Shown here one piece after another: positions 62,456-64,000 of a DNA stretch of 64,000 nt. Source of the DNA: Anaerolineales bacterium (GTDB lineage: Bacteria; Chloroflexota; Anaerolineae; Anaerolineales; Villigracilaceae); NCBI GenBank assembly GCA_030583925.1, contig CP129482.1, positions 2,852,001-2,916,000 on the forward strand. The letters run 5' to 3'. The notes below the pieces were generated by a model. That model was not told the DNA's origin and did no database searches. It saw nothing but the letters and a program-made list of their open reading frames with translations. Made by a program: the position numbers and the translations under genes. Numbering within the stretch: position 1 is the first letter of the stretch; each line of letters opens with the position of its first letter.

Positions 62456-64000
62456 TCACGTAGACGGCGAACGGCACAGATTTTTCTCGGCGGCAAGTTT
62501 TTCCGGGTTTCGCGAGTCGGGTCCGTATTGGCAGATGGCTTGCCACGGCTCGTAATGTGTGATGAATTGATCTTGGAACAAGACCGCGCCGTTTTGGTAG
62601 ACAGTGCGCGTGACGGTCACATCCGCACCGTTCGCGGCATAGTCTACCGGCTTCATCTCATTTTTCTTGAGTTCAGGGTTTTCTTCAAACAGCGGAGGCG
62701 GAGCGGGGACGATATTAATCGGACCCGTTGTATCCCACGACACACTGCGCCCGTCGGAGGTGGAGTAAAACTTCCACGTGAGCGAGCGACCAGACACATT
62801 GACGTAGGTCTCCATCAGAATCCAATACGGCGAATTGTTTTTAAATTTGAAATCTACCAGCGGGAAGTACACCGTTGCATCAAGCCCGGCGAGGCGATTA
62901 TCCACCGCGCCGCTAGCGGTCATCTCGTAATATGAAACGCGATAGGCGTGGGAATAGCGCTCCACCACCGGGAAACCAGCGTTGAACACCGTGCGGAACA
63001 ACGTGGTGCTGACTTGACACACGCCGCCGCCCACGCCTTTGATCGTCCGCCCGCCGAAAATGATGAGCGCTTCGGCGAATCCGTTTTCGAGGCTTACGTC
63101 GCCCATCGCCTCACCCATCGAGAAGGTTTCGCCCGGCGCGACCATCACGCCGTGAAAGCGCGCCGCCGCGGCTTGGATATTTTGTATCCGTTCCTCGCTC
63201 GAGCCGTAAAAATAGGATGTTTCCGAGGCGATCAGTTCGGTGATACCAAGTTCCTGCCCGGTGGCTGTGCCGGCGATCTTGGGCTGATCTTCCACGATCA
63301 CCAACGAGACGGAATGCTCGCCGCGCAGTAAGCCGTCGTTGATGGCGGCGATGCTGGCGTCCAAATCCATCACGCGGCCCGTCTTGGAATCTTCCATCAG
63401 ATCCAACTGCTTGGTTTCATCGTTGAAGATGAACTTGGCGTTCGATGCCGGGCGGTCTATTTGGGTTTTCACAGGCGCGAGCAAACTGCGGAGTCCCGCT
63501 GAGTTGAGCGCTACATGCACTTCGGTCTGATTTCCATTCTGCACGCGTTGGACGCCGAGCAAGTTCGCCAACACTTGCGTATCGTAGACGTACGGACCCG
63601 GGTCGCCATCTGCCGAGTTGGGAATCGTCAACGTTAGAGGCTGGCTCAACACCTGCCGCGCGGTCTCCGCTTGCGCGCTGACGTCGAGAATCTGCGGCTG
63701 GACTTCTTGAATCACAAGGCTCACTTCGCCATCGGCAAAGGTCTGTAATTGCGCGCCGAGGTAAATGAGCGTCGCGTCAATCTTCAATTCGCGCCCCACC
63801 TGACCGGGACTCGCAACCACGTTCGCGCCTTCGAGATGCAGGCTGGCTTCGGTCACCGGCTGGTTGACTTGCGCGGCAATTTGACTCAAATATTGGAACG
63901 CCACGCGCTGATCGAACAGGATGACCGGCGGGACGTTCACTCCCTTTCCCAATGCGCGCGACTGACTGGACAAAGCCGCAAATAATCCGCCCCGTCTTCC
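62456..64000 (-). CDS. VanW-family protein (5' end outside the window)
   Basis: At least 514 residues, open to the window edge; the true start lies beyond 64000. The N-terminal part (about the first 250 residues seen) contains two peptidoglycan-binding-like domains (PG_binding_4 type), seen as IDATLIYLGAQLQTF and LDASIAAINDGLL. The VanW domain follows with APGETFSMGEAMGDVS, VGGGVCQVSTTLFRTVFNAG and ERYSHAYRVSYY, and then a G5-like beta tail. VanW is named from vancomycin clusters, but its function is unresolved; these proteins are usually envelope-anchored. Confidence 0.9.
   Translation of the reverse strand, partial: GRRGGLFAALSSQSRALGKGVNVPPVILFDQRVAFQYLSQIAAQVNQPVTEASLHLEGANVVASPGQVGRELKIDATLIYLGAQLQTFADGEVSLVIQEVQPQILDVSAQAETARQVLSQPLTLTIPNSADGDPGPYVYDTQVLANLLGVQRVQNGNQTEVHVALNSAGLRSLLAPVKTQIDRPASNAKFIFNDETKQLDLMEDSKTGRVMDLDASIAAINDGLLRGEHSVSLVIVEDQPKIAGTATGQELGITELIASETSYFYGSSEERIQNIQAAAARFHGVMVAPGETFSMGEAMGDVSLENGFAEALIIFGGRTIKGVGGGVCQVSTTLFRTVFNAGFPVVERYSHAYRVSYYEMTASGAVDNRLAGLDATVYFPLVDFKFKNNSPYWILMETYVNVSGRSLTWKFYSTSDGRSVSWDTTGPINIVPAPPPLFEENPELKKNEMKPVDYAANGADVTVTRTVYQNGAVLFQDQFITHYEPWQAICQYGPDSRNPEKLAAEKNLCRSPST

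Overview
The window reads as chromosomal DNA of an uncultured Chloroflexota bacterium, most likely class Anaerolineae. This rests on the gene order (a fused str-S10 ribosomal cluster behind a lone rpoB), the long SecA and the insert-bearing RpoB, the single-membrane style envelope genes (LytR-CpsA-Psr, VanW, an LPxTG-type protein), the GAAA-capped SRP RNA, and abundant short palindromic repeats. The assignment is inference; no 16S gene is present. I saw no tRNA, rRNA, CRISPR array, prophage, intact transposase or replication origin.

Region 1 (1-9900, all minus strand): rpoB, then rpsL, rpsG, fusA, tuf, rpsJ, rplC and the start of rplD. A good sigma-70 promoter lies upstream of rpoB and a hairpin terminator sits between rpoB and rpsL. 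rpoC is not beside rpoB. Region 2 (10-20 kb): a UMF1/Atg22-like transporter, an LPNTG-tailed surface protein, and a compact minus-strand operon of seven genes. That operon encodes a MutL-like ASKHA protein, a possible beta-barrel partner, several membrane proteins and a zinc-ribbon protein with about a dozen Trp-Leu motifs. It is the best candidate here for an undescribed system. Region 3 (20-26 kb): a B12-binding protein, MeaB, Prs, MutM, a tandem Usp protein and two short chromate-transporter proteins.

Region 4 (26-30.6 kb) looks AT-richer and accessory: a NarL-type regulator, secreted proteins and a lipoprotein, a broken partial copy of the regulator, and a 149-bp MITE-like insertion whose empty site survives in the paralogous copy. 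Region 5 (30.7-43.8 kb): an aspartase/fumarase family lyase, a BioF2-type acetyltransferase, a PP2C-like receptor with a putative propeller, a DksA-finger/PP2C fusion, a methyltransferase divergent from Elp3, a CbpA-like J protein, an HtrA lipoprotein and a sulfite-oxidase-like protein. Region 6 (44-54.7 kb): an ECF sigma factor with a small partner, SecA, adenosine deaminase, aconitase, a Nudix protein and MiaB. Region 7 (55-64 kb): a lone Flp pilin, a hybrid-sensing histidine kinase with a receiver protein, the SRP RNA, two paralogous membrane-anchored proteins, LytR-CpsA-Psr, a HEAT-repeat protein, a Trm112-like protein and a VanW protein that runs off the right edge.

Two themes cut across the window. 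Dispersed palindromic or GC-skewed short repeats occur both between genes and, in frame, inside genes (elp3, secA, the methyltransferase, the PP2C-like receptor). Several genes also have a -10 box placed so that transcription would start within about three bases of the start codon, suggesting leaderless mRNAs.
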